Source: Gentiana macrophylla
Taxonomy: Eukaryota > Streptophyta > Magnoliopsida > Gentianales > Gentianaceae
Assembly (NCBI GenBank): GCA_026214975.1
Contig: JAOBSW010000502.1
Span: 248,001-312,000 of the forward strand
Direction: 5' to 3'
DNA length: 64,000 nucleotides
Part shown: piece after piece, positions 22,763 through 32,673 of the stretch
How the letters are laid out: every line of letters starts with the position of its first letter
Numbering within the stretch: position 1 is the first letter of the stretch
Notes under the pieces: generated by a model
Databases searched by the model: none
What the model was told of the DNA's origin: nothing
What the model saw: only the letters and a program-made list of their open reading frames with translations
Translations under genes and position numbers: made by a program

Positions 22763-22779
22763 TGTGCTTGACTTGTCTT

Positions 22780-24160
22780 TGTTAGGAACATTTTATTATG
22801 TTTTGATGATGGCCATACTAGCTGTTATAGCAAGCCGGAAATAAATTAGAATTCTCTGTATAAGCCTTTACTTAGAGTCTGACATGTTGTATAAGTTGAG
22901 TCAGACAAGTATTGTACTAGTTGGTAGGATGGTGAACTAAACTAGATATTCGGTAGAGTGAAGCCAGCCAAGTACCAGCAGAGAAGCATGAAGACATTAT
23001 GGTCTAACTTATAACCAAGGAAGTCTGTGATGACCTTGGATAAGTCTAAGTTACAATTCAAATTATGAAGTACATTGTCAAATATGGTGTACACTGATCT
23101 CACCCAAATCAAGGATCGGTGAAGTACAAGAAGTTCCTGAAAGATCAATGAAAATAACAAAGCAGTAAACCGGCAGAGTAAATTGACTATTGGCTGAGTA
23201 AACACAAAGCAATGAAGGAAGATCTAAACGGCAAAGTCATAAGGATCACTTACCCGTTCAGGGAACGGCTCAGTAAACTTTACTCATTCAGTTTTCAAAA
23301 TATGAAGATCAAGCATTAAATGCTCAATTAATTGAGGATCAATCAAGGATGTATTTTCTGATAGACGTTTGAAGAAAAATCCAATCATTGAAATCAAGGA
23401 GAATATAATTAAGGGGGAATCAAGGATTATTCTCCACATTAAATAGCCAACGGACGGAAATTCAAATCAGGGATTATGAAGGCTATAAATAGAAGGCATT
23501 GACAGACAAGAAAAAATAACGAATGAATCTGAAAAGAAACAAGCAAAAACTCTGTCAATCTGAAAAGCGTTATATCTGTACTTAAAAGAAACATCTAGAG
23601 ATCGACTTAGAAATCAGTGCTCAAATTCCTCATCAAGCACTGAGATTGATCACAAGTCTATGAATCCAATTCACATCAACTAAGGCAATTGAATCTGATG
23701 AATCTGAGAAGGGGTTGCAACCTTTGTGATAGCTGCTGAAAGATTTGTTTTCAATGAGAAGTGATAGAGACTGAGTCACTGAAGCTTTTGAAGCCAGGGA
23801 GTGATAGTCTTGTAGATTGTGAAGCTTGTGTAGTCAAGGACAATCGTGCTATTGTATATGTGAAAACAATAGTGAATTCCTCCCATCATCATAGGACAAA
23901 AGTGGATTAAGGGATTACACAAACCTGAACCACTATAAACCTTTGTGTCTATTTACTTTCAGCAATTTACCTTACAGTACTTTTTTCATTGCATACTTTA
24001 TATATGTGATTGAATAATCTACTTTGAACCAACATTTAAAGAAGGGACTTATCCGCTACCCAAAAGCTTTTAAATATAAGAAAAGTTTTTGAAACTCCAA
24101 TATAGTCATTCACACCCCCCCCCCCTCTGACTATAGTTTTACCCTTCTCTGGGATCAACA
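22780..24160 (+). repeat. copia-3 5' LTR (1381 bp)
   Basis: It starts TGTTAGGAACA and ends GGGATCAACA, giving TGTT...AACA termini, and is followed after one base by the primer site. It contains a TATA box at 23484-23491 and a C-run at 24115-24125 near its end. The right-hand SIRE LTR and copia-2 LTR are related but clearly diverged. Confidence 0.9.
23484..23491 (+). promoter_or_regulatory. Predicted TATA box, copia-3 LTR
   Basis: TATAAATA in GGCTATAAATAGAAGGC, ~705 nt into the LTR. Confidence 0.6.
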
Positions 24161-24161
24161 A

Positions 24162-24176
24162 TTGGTATCGGAGCAG
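24162..24176 (+). promoter_or_regulatory. copia-3 primer-binding site
   Basis: TTGGTATCGGAGCAG matches the initiator-tRNA-Met primer site with the same A-to-G change as in copia-2. Confidence 0.88.
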
Positions 24177-24329
24177 TGTTCCTAGTATCAGAACCTGTTC
24201 GGATCTAATTTCTGGTAACAAGGAGATCATATATTTTCAAATTAGTTTTCAAATTTGTGCTTTCTATACATATCTCTAATTTCTGGTGACAAAGGATATC
24301 ACATATTTTCAAAGTAGTTTTCAAATTTC

Positions 24330-25338
24330 ATGTCAAAGGTACATGTATTCAATGTTAATAATTTTGATGAATATAAAATAAGGATGTTGTCTCATCTTGC
24401 AGCAACTCATGAGGAGATGCTGGATGTAATCAATGATGGACCAATCAAGATCACAACTGTGATAACCAGAGGAGCAGATCAAGGAAAAGAAATAGATAAA
24501 CTTAAGAAAGATTGGACCAAGGATGATAGGAGAAGAGCAAATCTAGACTTTGTTGCAAAAGTCATGATCTTGAAGACTCTGGACAATAATATGTTCATGA
24601 GGATCAAAGATGGCAAAATAGCAAAGGAGATGTGGGACAAATTAGCATTGATTAATGAAGGATCAGAAGCAGTTAAAGAAAACAAAGTATCTATTGCAAA
24701 ACAGAAAATTGAGAACTTCAAAATGAAGACTGGTGAATCCATTGATCAAATGGACAATAGATTTTTGATCATCTTCAGTGAACTGCAGCAGCTTGGACAT
24801 ACATATCCATAGAAGAAAGTCTGTCTGAAAATCTTGAGAGGCTTACCTAAGAGATGGAAGATCATCACATCAGTAATAAGAGGGACAACAAATCTTGCAA
24901 ACACTGAAACCTTGATGTTGATGTCTCAATTAAAGGCACATGAATTTGAGTTGAACGGTGAAGAAAGTACACCAGCAGAGACACACAAGGCCAGTGCACT
25001 GGTAGCACCACAGCAAAGCAAAACAGCTGATGCAAACGGCAAAGAGACGCAAGAGCTGAAGGAACAGGTAGCTTTACTGGTTAAACATTTTGATAGGTTT
25101 CGCAAGAAGAATTAATTCAAAGGAGGTTCATCATCAAACAAGAAGTCAAGCTCAAGCAAAGACATGAAGAAAAGGGATGATGAATACAGATGCTTCAACG
25201 GTGAGAAGAAAGGTCATTTCAAAGTTGATTGCCCTGAAGAAAAAGACAAAGATGAGGATAAGAAGAAGTACAAGACAACTGAAAAGAGAAAGAGTAAGAA
25301 GGCTCTCAAAGCTGAAACTAGCAGTGAAAGGAATGAAG
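24330..25338 (+). pseudogene. copia-3 gag
   Basis: The ATG at 24330 starts MSKVHVFNVNNFDEYKIRML. The block 24330-24812 is capsid with MWDKLALINEGS and ENFKMKTGESIDQMDNRF; one stop separates it from 24834-25115 (RGLPKRWKIITSVIRG). The zinc knuckle follows near 25187-25240 in another frame as C-F-N-G-E-K-K-G-H-F-K-V-D-C: the second Cys is replaced by Gly, so the CCHC box is broken. Basic residues follow. The domain set and lengths fit copia gag with the UBN2 capsid. It is disabled by at least one stop and a frameshift. Confidence 0.87.
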
Positions 25339-26403
25339 AATAATCTAAAAATGATTCTGATGATGATGAAGCTGAAGCTCAGACAATGAAAAGGCTTACT
25401 TACGCCTTATGGCCAAAGAATCAAATGAAACAAAGGTAACTTCTAGTTCATATTCATCATCAAAAGCATCCATATCTAACACTGTACAATCTTTTATTCT
25501 CTCATTAGATTCTACAAACCTAATCCAAAATCTCATGAGTAAATTTGAAAAAATTGAGATGACTCATGAAATTCTGAAACAGGAGAGTGAGAATCTAAGA
25601 GAGGAAAATAAAAGGCTAAAGAAAGAACTGGATGAACTAAAAGTTGAACAAACAAGGAAGTAAACTCACCTGATCAACAAACAACATATGTACAGACATC
25701 TGGTGTTGAAAGACCAGTTGAGAAAACCTCCCAACCAGTTATGATCACCACTGCACCACTTAGTGCACCAGCTTACAAACCCCTAAAAAGGTTTGGATCT
25801 AGATCTGGTCTTGGCTACAAAAGGCAGGATGAAAATATAAACAATGGACAACACAATTCTAAATCCAGGACCAAGACTGGACCAAAATTCAAAAAAGGAC
25901 AAACCATATTTTCAACCACTCATCCTGTACTGATAAAGTCAAAACCTAGTGTAGTGAAATAGCAGAACAAATCATCAATCCAGCCAAGTAAAGGCAAAGG
26001 ATTTCAGAAAGGTTAGGGAAGACTTTACCCCTTTAAGGATGATTAGAATGTTGCACCCCCAAAATACAAGAAGAAACCATTTCATGCTATGTATCATGTG
26101 CTTAAGAAAAACCAACCAAGATACATTCCTGGACATAAGAAGAAACATGAAAACAAGTTTCCTCCTGCATATTGGAGAGTGAAAAAGGATGCAAATGCAC
26201 CAAAAAGCAGAGAAAAGTATCAGAATACCTTTAGTAGAAGTATTAGAAGCTATTCTGCCATGCCTTATACATATGAAGTTGATGACTTCAATTATCCAGA
26301 AAGAAGATCCTTTGGATATACACTCGGAGTATGAGGCATGACTGCTAACAGGCATGGACCCAAACAGTGTTGGGTACCTAAACATACTTAACCTATTTTA
26401 TAG
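25339..26403 (+). other. copia-3 gag-protease linker with coiled coil
   Basis: The open block 25409-25663 encodes a Ser-rich start and then a clear coiled coil (FEKIEMTHEILKQESENLRE and following heptads). The blocks 25741-25962 (RSGLGYKRQDENINN) and 26089-26334 (basic, aromatic) continue the linker with stops between. SIRE-like elements have a long linker of this sort. No separate enzyme is visible. Confidence 0.7.
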
Positions 26404-27504
26404 GATGGCTGGTACATAGACAGTGGGTGTTCCAGACACATGACAGGTAATAAGAGATGGTTGAATGATTTTAAAGCTTTCGAAGGACCAAAAGTAACAT
26501 TTGGAGGCACAGAAAACCAAGGCAAAATTAAGGGGGAGGCATAATGCTCAAAAATAGCTTGAAGATTCAGAATGTAGCCTATGTTAAAGGACTAAACTTC
26601 AATTTGCTGAGAATCCGTCAATTCTGTGACAAAGGCTACAATATGCACTTCAACAATGAAGGATGCAAAGTGATTCACAGCCAAACCAACATAGTTGTAC
26701 TTGCTGGAAGAAGAGAGGATAACTTGTATGTAATAGATTGGAAGACAGCAAGAGCAGAAACATGTTTGTTTGTCAAAAGTAAACAAACAACCAGCTGGAT
26801 TTGGCATAGGAGATTGAATCATCTCAACTTCAAAACCATCAACACACTGTCAAAGAACAAGTTAGTTGAAGGCTTACCAGAGATCACATTCAAAAAGGAA
26901 ATTCTATGTGGTGCATGTCATAAAAAGGGAAGCAAATCAAAGCTCTTCCAAGTCAAAGCCCTATCAATCAACAACAAGAATCTTAGATCTATTGCATATG
27001 GATCTTTTTGGACCAGTCACACCAGTCAATGTAAGTGGAAATAAATACACTCTAGTAGTGGTGGATGACTTTTCCTAATTCGCCTGGACCATATTCATGA
27101 ACAAGAAAAGAGAGACACTCAAAAAACTGACGGATTTGTCAAGAAGAATTCAAAATGAAAAAGAACTGATGATCATCAAGATCAGATTAGATAAAGGCAT
27201 AGAGGTTCTAAATGAAATTATCAGAACCTATTGTGAAGAAAATGGAGTACCGCATCAACTATCAGCAGCAGGGACTCCACAAAAAATTGGTGCAGCAGAA
27301 AGAAGAAACAGAACACTCAAAGAAGCAGTCGGAACAATGATTGCAGAAGCATGCTTACCAAAGAGATTTTGGGCCAAAGTAGCAAATACGGCATGTTATA
27401 CTCAAAAAAGATCAATCATCAACAAACATCATGGAAAAACTCCAGAAGAAATATGGAATAGAAGAAAACCTAACATCTCACATTTGTATATGTTGTGATC
27501 TAAA
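26404..27504 (+). pseudogene. copia-3 protease and integrase
   Basis: The protease active site WYIDSGCSRHMTGNKRW is encoded from ~26411. The GAG-pre-integrase module follows (WHRRLNHLNF, then CGACHKKGS). The integrase core has HMDLFGPVTPVNVSGNKY near 27000, VVVDDFS, and the catalytic Glu in GAAERRNRTLKEAVG near 27295. A stop after VVVDDFS and a frame change near 27000 break it. The second acidic position reads RLDKGIEVLNE where copia integrases usually have SDxGxEF, so the catalytic region is also altered. It would insert cDNA into the genome if intact. Confidence 0.88.
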
Positions 27505-28062
27505 TGTTTTGTTTTGAACAGGAATCAGCTGCATAATTTTGATGAAAAAGCTGATGAAGCAATCTTTATGGGATACTCAGACACTAGCAAAGCCTTCAGA
27601 GTACTCAACAAAAAAACCTTGGTGATTGAAGAATCAATTGATGCAGTCTTTGATGAACCAAACCCAAATGGTGAAAGCTTTCAAGAACTTGAAGAAGAAG
27701 CATGTGAAAGACAAGTTTATATGAATACAACAGTACCAGCTACCATTCTCAATCACAATTTTGGAAATCTGGATGAGCCACCAGTCAACACAATACAAGA
27801 GACACCAACACAAGAACATGAAGCTGATGCACAAACTGAAGTTATGGAAGCACCAAGTCTTGAGAAACTTCAACTTGACCTCAACTGGCTAAGAGACCAT
27901 CCTAAAGATCAAGTCATTGGAGATATTCACACAGGAGTCAGAACCAGAAGACAACTAGAGAATATGCTAACATGTTTTTTATCACAAGTGGAACCCAAAA
28001 CAATAGATGATGCAATCCAAGATGCTGATTCGATTACAGCCATGCAAGAACAACTAAATTAA
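27505..28062 (+). pseudogene. copia-3 integrase C-terminus and linker to RT
   Basis: A 182-codon frame (27514-28062) encodes FMGYSDTSKAFRVLNKKTLV, the copia integrase C-terminal strand region. An acidic linker follows, ending LDLNWLRDHPKDQVIGDIHT, the conserved lead-in to RT. A frame change near 27500 separates it from the core. Confidence 0.83.
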
Positions 28063-29040
28063 TTTGAAATAAATGAGGTCAGGGAACTTGTTGACAGACC
28101 AGACATAGCCAACATCACTGGAACAAAATGTGTATTCAGAAACAAGATGGATGAACAAGGGACAGTTGTCAGAAACAAAGCAAGGCTAGTTGTAAAAGGC
28201 TACTCTTAAGTCAAAGGAATAGATTATGATGAAACCCTTGCCCCAGTAGCATGATTGGAATCAATTAAACTATTTCTAGCCTTTGCAGCCCACAAAGACT
28301 TCTAAGTTTACCAAATGGCTGTCAAGAGTGCATTTCTGAATGCACTTTTGGAAGAAGAAGTATATGTGGAACAACCTCCTGGTTTTCAACTCAAAGTGAA
28401 AGAAGATAAAGTATACAAGCTTAAAAAGGCACTTTATGGACTCAAACAGGCACCCAGAGCCTGGTATGAGACACTATCACAATTCTTGATCAACAATGGA
28501 TTCAACAAAGGAACTATTGATAAGACTCTCTTCAAGCTAAAGGAAGGAACAAGCACCTTGTTAGTCCAAATCTATGTTGATCACATTATCTTTGGATCTG
28601 AAGAGGAGAAGCTATGTGAGAAATTTGCAAACTTAATGAAAAACAAATTTCAGATGAGCATGATGGGAGAATTGAATTACTTTCTTGGACTACAAGTAAA
28701 GCAAATGAAAGATGGCATCTTTATTAATCAAGCCAAGCACACAAAAGACTTGATACACAAGTATGGTATGGACACAGGTGGTACATCTAATACACAAATG
28801 TGTACAAGAGTTATTCTTGGAAAATATGAAAGTTGAAAGGATGAAAGTGGAAAGGATGTTGGTCAGAAACTTTATAGAGGAATCATTAGATCCCAACTTT
28901 ATCTAACAGCAAGCAGGCCTGATATAGCATTTGTAGTAGGAGTATGTGCAAGATTTCAAGCTCAACCAAAAGAATCACATCTCCTAGCAGCCAAAAGAAT
29001 AATCAAATACATGAAGAACACCATCAATGCTGGAATTTGG
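28063..29040 (+). pseudogene. copia-3 reverse transcriptase
   Basis: RT motifs in order are ELVDRPDIANITGTKCVFRN, VKSAFLNALLEEEVYVEQPP (28318), LYGLKQAPRAWYETLSQFL, and the catalytic box IYVDHIIFGSE (28570): the second Asp of YVDD has become His, so the active site is lost. ELNYFLGLQVKQMKDGIF follows. Stops replace residues near 28208, 28252 and 28304. The 173-codon open block 28315-28836 covers palm and fingers. Compare copia-1, which still has YVDD. Confidence 0.9.
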
Positions 29041-29548
29041 TATCCAAAAGATGGAGGTTCAAGTTGATATCATATTCAGACTCTGATTATGCTGGATGCA
29101 AGATAGATAGAGAAAGCACCTCTGGAACCTGTCAAATGCTAGGCAGCAGACTAGTATCATGCTTTAGCAAAAAACAAAACTCTATATCCACATCAACAGG
29201 TGAAGCAGAATATATTGCAGCAGGTAGTTGCTACGCACAATACTATGGATCAGACAATAGCTAAGGGGTTATAGAATAGAGGAGAAGACAATTCCAATTA
29301 TGTGTGACAACACAAGTGCAATATCTATTACTAAAAATATTGTATTGCATTCAAGAACAAAACATATTGATCTAAGACATCGTTTTATCAGAGATCATAT
29401 TGAAAAAGGAGATGTCATTCTAAGATACATACCTATTGAAGATCAATTGGCTGACATTTTCACAAAACCACTTAGTCATGAAAGATTCAACAAGTTGAAA
29501 ACTGAGTTAGGAATGATTGAAATTGACTATGTACAAAGGAGCAGCTAA
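29041..29548 (+). pseudogene. copia-3 RNase H
   Basis: Two open blocks: 28944-29264, with SYSDSDYAGCKIDRESTSGT and SISTSTGEAEYIAAGSC, and 29300-29548, with CDNTSAISI, HSRTKHIDLRHRFIRDHIEK and DQLADIFTKPLSHERFNKLK, ending in a natural-looking stop at 29548. Asp-Glu-Asp catalytic residues are still readable. One frame change joins the blocks. This is the normal end of copia pol. Confidence 0.88.
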
Positions 29549-30025
29549 CTGGAGTAATCAGCTAAGTAACTTCACCAGCTGACTAAGGCAAGTAAGGCAC
29601 TGGTACTCAACAAAGTTAACTGCACTGATTGTTAGGAACAAGTGTATATAGAAGCTCAGTAAAGAAGTCACTTCACCGGCCCAGTGACCAGCCAAGTCAC
29701 TTCACCAAACTATACATTGAGCAAACAGAAAACTAAAGTGTGAACTAAATCAGTTTTACAAATGCCTCCTTTCCCGGGATTTATCATTACTTACATCAAT
29801 CAACTCCCCCACTACACTCAAATACCGTGATTTATATACATAAAATCACACCATTACGTCACAAAATCCTTCCATATTGAACCACGTTCACACTACCAAA
29901 AATCATCCTATTTAAACCACACTTAGAGATTTTTCAGAAATCTTTACGCTCATTTGCAAATCATAAACCCTACTCTCTATGAAAAATCAAAGCTTTTTCT
30001 GAAAATCTCAAACTCTTTCAAAGCA
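29549..30025 (+). promoter_or_regulatory. copia-3 spacer between pol and third ORF, promoter-like
   Basis: 477 bp without coding. It contains repeated AAGTCACTTCACC-type words (29560-29710) and a TATA-like TATTTAAA at 29909-29916. A leader of ~110 nt runs to an ATG in good plant context (AAAGCAATGGC at 30021-30031). The same arrangement exists in the right-hand SIRE element and in Athila-1. Confidence 0.45.
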
Positions 30026-31222
30026 ATGGCTTCATCGTCCTCAAAGTCTGCCATATAAAAATATTACGAAAAATCGATCATTACTGGATCGTTTTTCAGG
30101 CCTGAACACTATCTACCTTTTTACGAAAACGATGCACAGGCCAGACGATTAGTTGATGGCGGTACAATTCTAGGGTTAATGACCTTCCTAAACCCCCCCA
30201 ATCATGGGGATATGCTATGATAACCTGATTGCATTTTGGAAAAATGCAAAGTTTGTGCCCAACACAAAGAAAAGCGATCCAGATTGCATTAGGAGTACAA
30301 TATTTGCAAAACAATTGGTTATCACATCTGGTCTCCTCAACTGATTTCTCAATCTTCTCAACACTGGTCCGGTTGATGTGAAAAACATACAGATCGACAT
30401 CAACACATTCTGGGCCGAAATAGCCAAGAATCCCAGAAAGAACAGCAATACATACAACCTTCCAAGATTAGCACTCAAATGTCCATTTGCTGAATTTGCA
30501 CTAGTAAACACCAAAAACATTGAAGGAAGAAAAGGATCGATGGAGAACTTGACTGAGCTACGGGTCAAGTTAATGCCGATTATCTATCAAGGTATTCATT
30601 TTGACTGGTCACAGTTTGTTTTCAATAGGTTGAAAGGTCAAATCCGGAAGGAATTCTGGAAATCATGGCACCAAGCAAGAATTGATAGAAGAAAGGTGAC
30701 TTTTGGGAGAGGATATCTTATAGGTTCCCTCTTCAACACCTGTTTGATAAATTGAAGGTGAAACCCATCAATCAATATCCTCCACACAAGGCCAAGGTGA
30801 AGTTTACTTGTGTAAAGGCATCCTAGAAAGAGCCTAAAAGCAGCAGATTTGGAGTGGGGAGAAGAACAAGATCTCAAAAGGCACAAGATGATACCCCTGT
30901 GACCAGTGCCAGCAACCAGGATAACCCAGTGGTGATTAGTGATGATACAGCAACTGAGAAAGAGAAACAAATAGATGTCACATATCCGGAAGAAGGTGAA
31001 GAAGGATATCATCTTACTTCATCTGATGAAGAAGAGACTGTAGATGAAGAAGATGCTACTAAAAGTGAGGCCGAAAAAGGTGAAGAAGAGCCACAGGAAG
31101 GAAATCATTTTGAAGGTGATCAAGAAAAGATAGATCTTTCTGATAATGACTTGACCATTCAAGAGGTGCTTCTCAAAAGCCTCGGTAAAGTTGACAAACA
31201 GCCGAGTGAATCTACGGGATAA
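30026..31222 (+). pseudogene. copia-3 third ORF (SIRE 'envelope-like')
   Basis: The ATG at 30026 opens MASSSSKSAI, broken by a stop at 30056-30058. Further blocks are 30378-30755 (WAEIAKNPRKNSN ... IIYQGIHFDWSQFVFN) and 30854-31222 (very acidic: YHLTSSDEEETVDEEDATKS). The HFDWSQFVF region lines up with KFDWAGYFI in the right-hand SIRE third ORF, so the two are homologous. No signal peptide or membrane segment is seen. The last codons and the stop come from Athila-like LTR sequence after the junction at ~31200. Function unknown. Confidence 0.72.
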
Positions 31223-31291
31223 TAATATAGATGCAGAATCATAAACCTAGAATCATGCACATAGAATTTAACACATATTCCATTGGATAAC
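31206..31291 (-). mobile_element. Athila-2 LTR fragment, left piece
   Basis: Matches Athila-1 LTR around 17975-18060 (shared GAATCTACGGGATAATAA, GCAGAATC, TAAACCTAGAATCATGCACA). It is fused to the copia-3 third ORF on its left and interrupted by LTR-A on its right; the rest of the LTR resumes at 42975. Confidence 0.8.
31287..31291. repeat. TSD ATAAC of LTR-A, left copy (first repeat)
   Basis: ATAAC precedes the TGTTAAGGG start; also at 41527-41531. The right copy is 42975-42979. Confidence 0.85.
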
Positions 31292-31999
31292 TGTTAAGGG
31301 TGATTTTATACATTTTATAAGGATATATTTTATGTCAATTTCCCCCATATCTGGATGATTTTCATAGAAATCGAGCTTTATATTGAAGTATTGAGCAAGT
31401 GATGTTTTTAATGGGTTAGTTGTGGAATTGTATGATTTATGTATAAAATTGATGGTTTTATATTGATTTGGAAGATACTACATTTTGCAATGTGTTTGAT
31501 GTATTGTAGATACACAATTTCACCAAAAGAGGATTAAAGAGGTTGACAATCGGATTAATGAAGAGGAAAGAGATAAGGATGGAATTGGCTAGAAGAAAAG
31601 AGATAGAGTTGAAGATTTGAATTTGGATCTAGATGAATCAAGCGCCCAAGTCCCATCCAGCTGGATCAAGCGCCCAGGTGAAGAAAGTTGATTCGTAGAG
31701 TTTGGGACGCCGAGTTGATGGGGCGCGCCAAGCAAGTCAAGGCATCACGGACGGGCGCCCACAATTCCGGACGGGCGCCCACGGCCGACACGCAAAACCG
31801 ACTTACTTTTCTATAAATAGCAGCGTGGATTTCAACCCTAATCATACATTATTGAGACCTATTGATACACAATCATTAGAGAAAACCTAGCGGCCTGAGA
31901 AATTTCTTGGGGGAGGTCAGTTGCGATTTTTCTTGTTTCTTTTTTCCGCTTTCTATTCCGTTTTTTCTTTGTTTTATCTTTGAATGCTTGGAGGCTGAG
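31292..31999 (+). repeat. LTR-A, 5' half (first copy), interrupted by element B
   Basis: It starts TGTTAAGGGTGATTTTATAC and matches the full LTR-A at 41532-42240 until GGAG(GC/GT)(T/C)GAG, where element B begins. It includes a TATA box (31812-31819). It is almost identical to the second copy over the first ~400 bp, but differs repeatedly at CTG and CGTCC sites in 31630-31800. It belongs to the LTR family of element D. Confidence 0.85.
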
Positions 32000-32127
32000 T
32001 GATAGGAACCAACTTTACTGTACATTTATGTACAGTTTAGCCCACGATTATCACATTTCTGGCATTATTCGGGTTAGTTTAGACCCTATTTGGAGTATGA
32101 AATGAGGTTTGTATTGCACGTCGAGTG

Positions 32128-32144
32128 ACTGTCGGTTTTCCGTA
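32128..32144 (+). other. CGG-TTTT-CCG mini-hairpin shared with element D
   Basis: ACTGTCGGTTTTCCGTA on the sense strand matches the sense strand of the hairpin cores in LARD D (52591-53084, minus). The inner stem is CGG/CCG around TTTT; outer pairing CGAGT / ACTTG is possible with one G-T. Confidence 0.6.
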
Positions 32145-32352
32145 AACTTGATCGTATTTTAGCATTTTATACTCGTTTTTATTTAGCACCCGTAGTTTGC
32201 GGGGTTACACGTTTGTTTGTTGTTTCCATATGGATGTAGGACTAGGGTGTCTCGAGAGCCCGGAAGACGAGAATTATTGAGGTTGGACGTGCTCGGGGCA
32301 AGAAAAGAGGTGGAAAAGGGAGAAAAAGTGAAGAATTGGTGGCACAGGGTCC

Positions 32353-32654
32353 AAACGCACGTTCCAGCCTTCAAACGTGCGTTCTATGTCCCAAACTGGC
32401 GTTCCAGACCCAAACCAGCGTTCCCAAATTGCCAAAGTTGATACAGAGTTGAGCCCTCCCAAACGCTGGTTTGCAAATGCCCTCAAACGTGCGTTTGAAG
32501 CCAGCCAAACGCACGTTCCATGTTCCAAACGAGCGTTCCATGCAGCCAAACGCACGTTTGACTCATTTCAAACGTGCGTTCCACATGATGAGAGCCAGGA
32601 GCTGCCCAGAATTGAAGCAGAACGCACGTTCCACTCACTTCAAACGTGCGTTCC
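32353..32654. repeat. AACGCACGTT / AACGTGCGTT array upstream of TATA
   Basis: Twelve units of an AACGNRCGTT quasi-palindrome start at 32353, 32373, 32393, 32412, 32461, 32484, 32507, 32527, 32548, 32570, 32620 and 32642. Intervals are 19-23 nt except two gaps of 49-50. The last unit lies 24 nt before the TATA box. Both strand versions alternate. It is CpG-rich in an AT-rich LTR. It is not a CRISPR array: no long identical repeat, and spacers are only ~9 nt. Confidence 0.85.
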
Positions 32655-32665
32655 GATGCTCCTTC

Positions 32666-32673
32666 TATATAAA
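32666..32673 (+). promoter_or_regulatory. Predicted TATA box, element B LTR
   Basis: TATATAAA, 24 nt after the start of the last array unit. Confidence 0.65.

Larger units (their letters stand above)
16739..22779 (-). mobile_element. Athila-1: non-autonomous Athila-like gypsy element, 3' half
   Basis: The element reads on the minus strand: gag/protease remnant (22762-22018), an unassigned stretch, a promoter-like interval, a 3' ORF (20708-19601), a long 3' UTR, a polypurine tract and a 3' LTR ending at 16739 inside copia-2. No RT, RNase H or integrase is found between protease and the 3' ORF, so it depended on others to move. Its 5' end is cut at 22780 by copia-3. Athila-like assignment rests on the protease type, the third ORF and the polypurine context. 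Confidence 0.8.
22780..31205 (+). mobile_element. copia-3: SIRE-like copia element with third ORF, 3' end lost
   Basis: Order on the plus strand: LTR (22780-24160), primer site, gag, protease, integrase, RT, RNase H (to 29548), non-coding spacer, third ORF (30026 to ~31200). The long LTR plus an ORF after RNase H fit the SIRE/Maximus lineage. The 3' LTR is absent; the third ORF runs directly into an Athila-like LTR fragment. The bases before the LTR (GTCTT, 22775-22779) are the presumed TSD. Damage is moderate: each domain has only one or a few breaks. Confidence 0.9.

Noticed and set aside
24110..24127. Run of C near the copia-3 LTR end
   Set aside because: A homopolymer at the LTR end; also prone to read error, with no structural partner.
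32353..32654. CRISPR-like array
   Set aside because: Repeats are 10-13 nt, variable and in both orientations, with spacers of only ~9 nt; the context is a plant LTR promoter.
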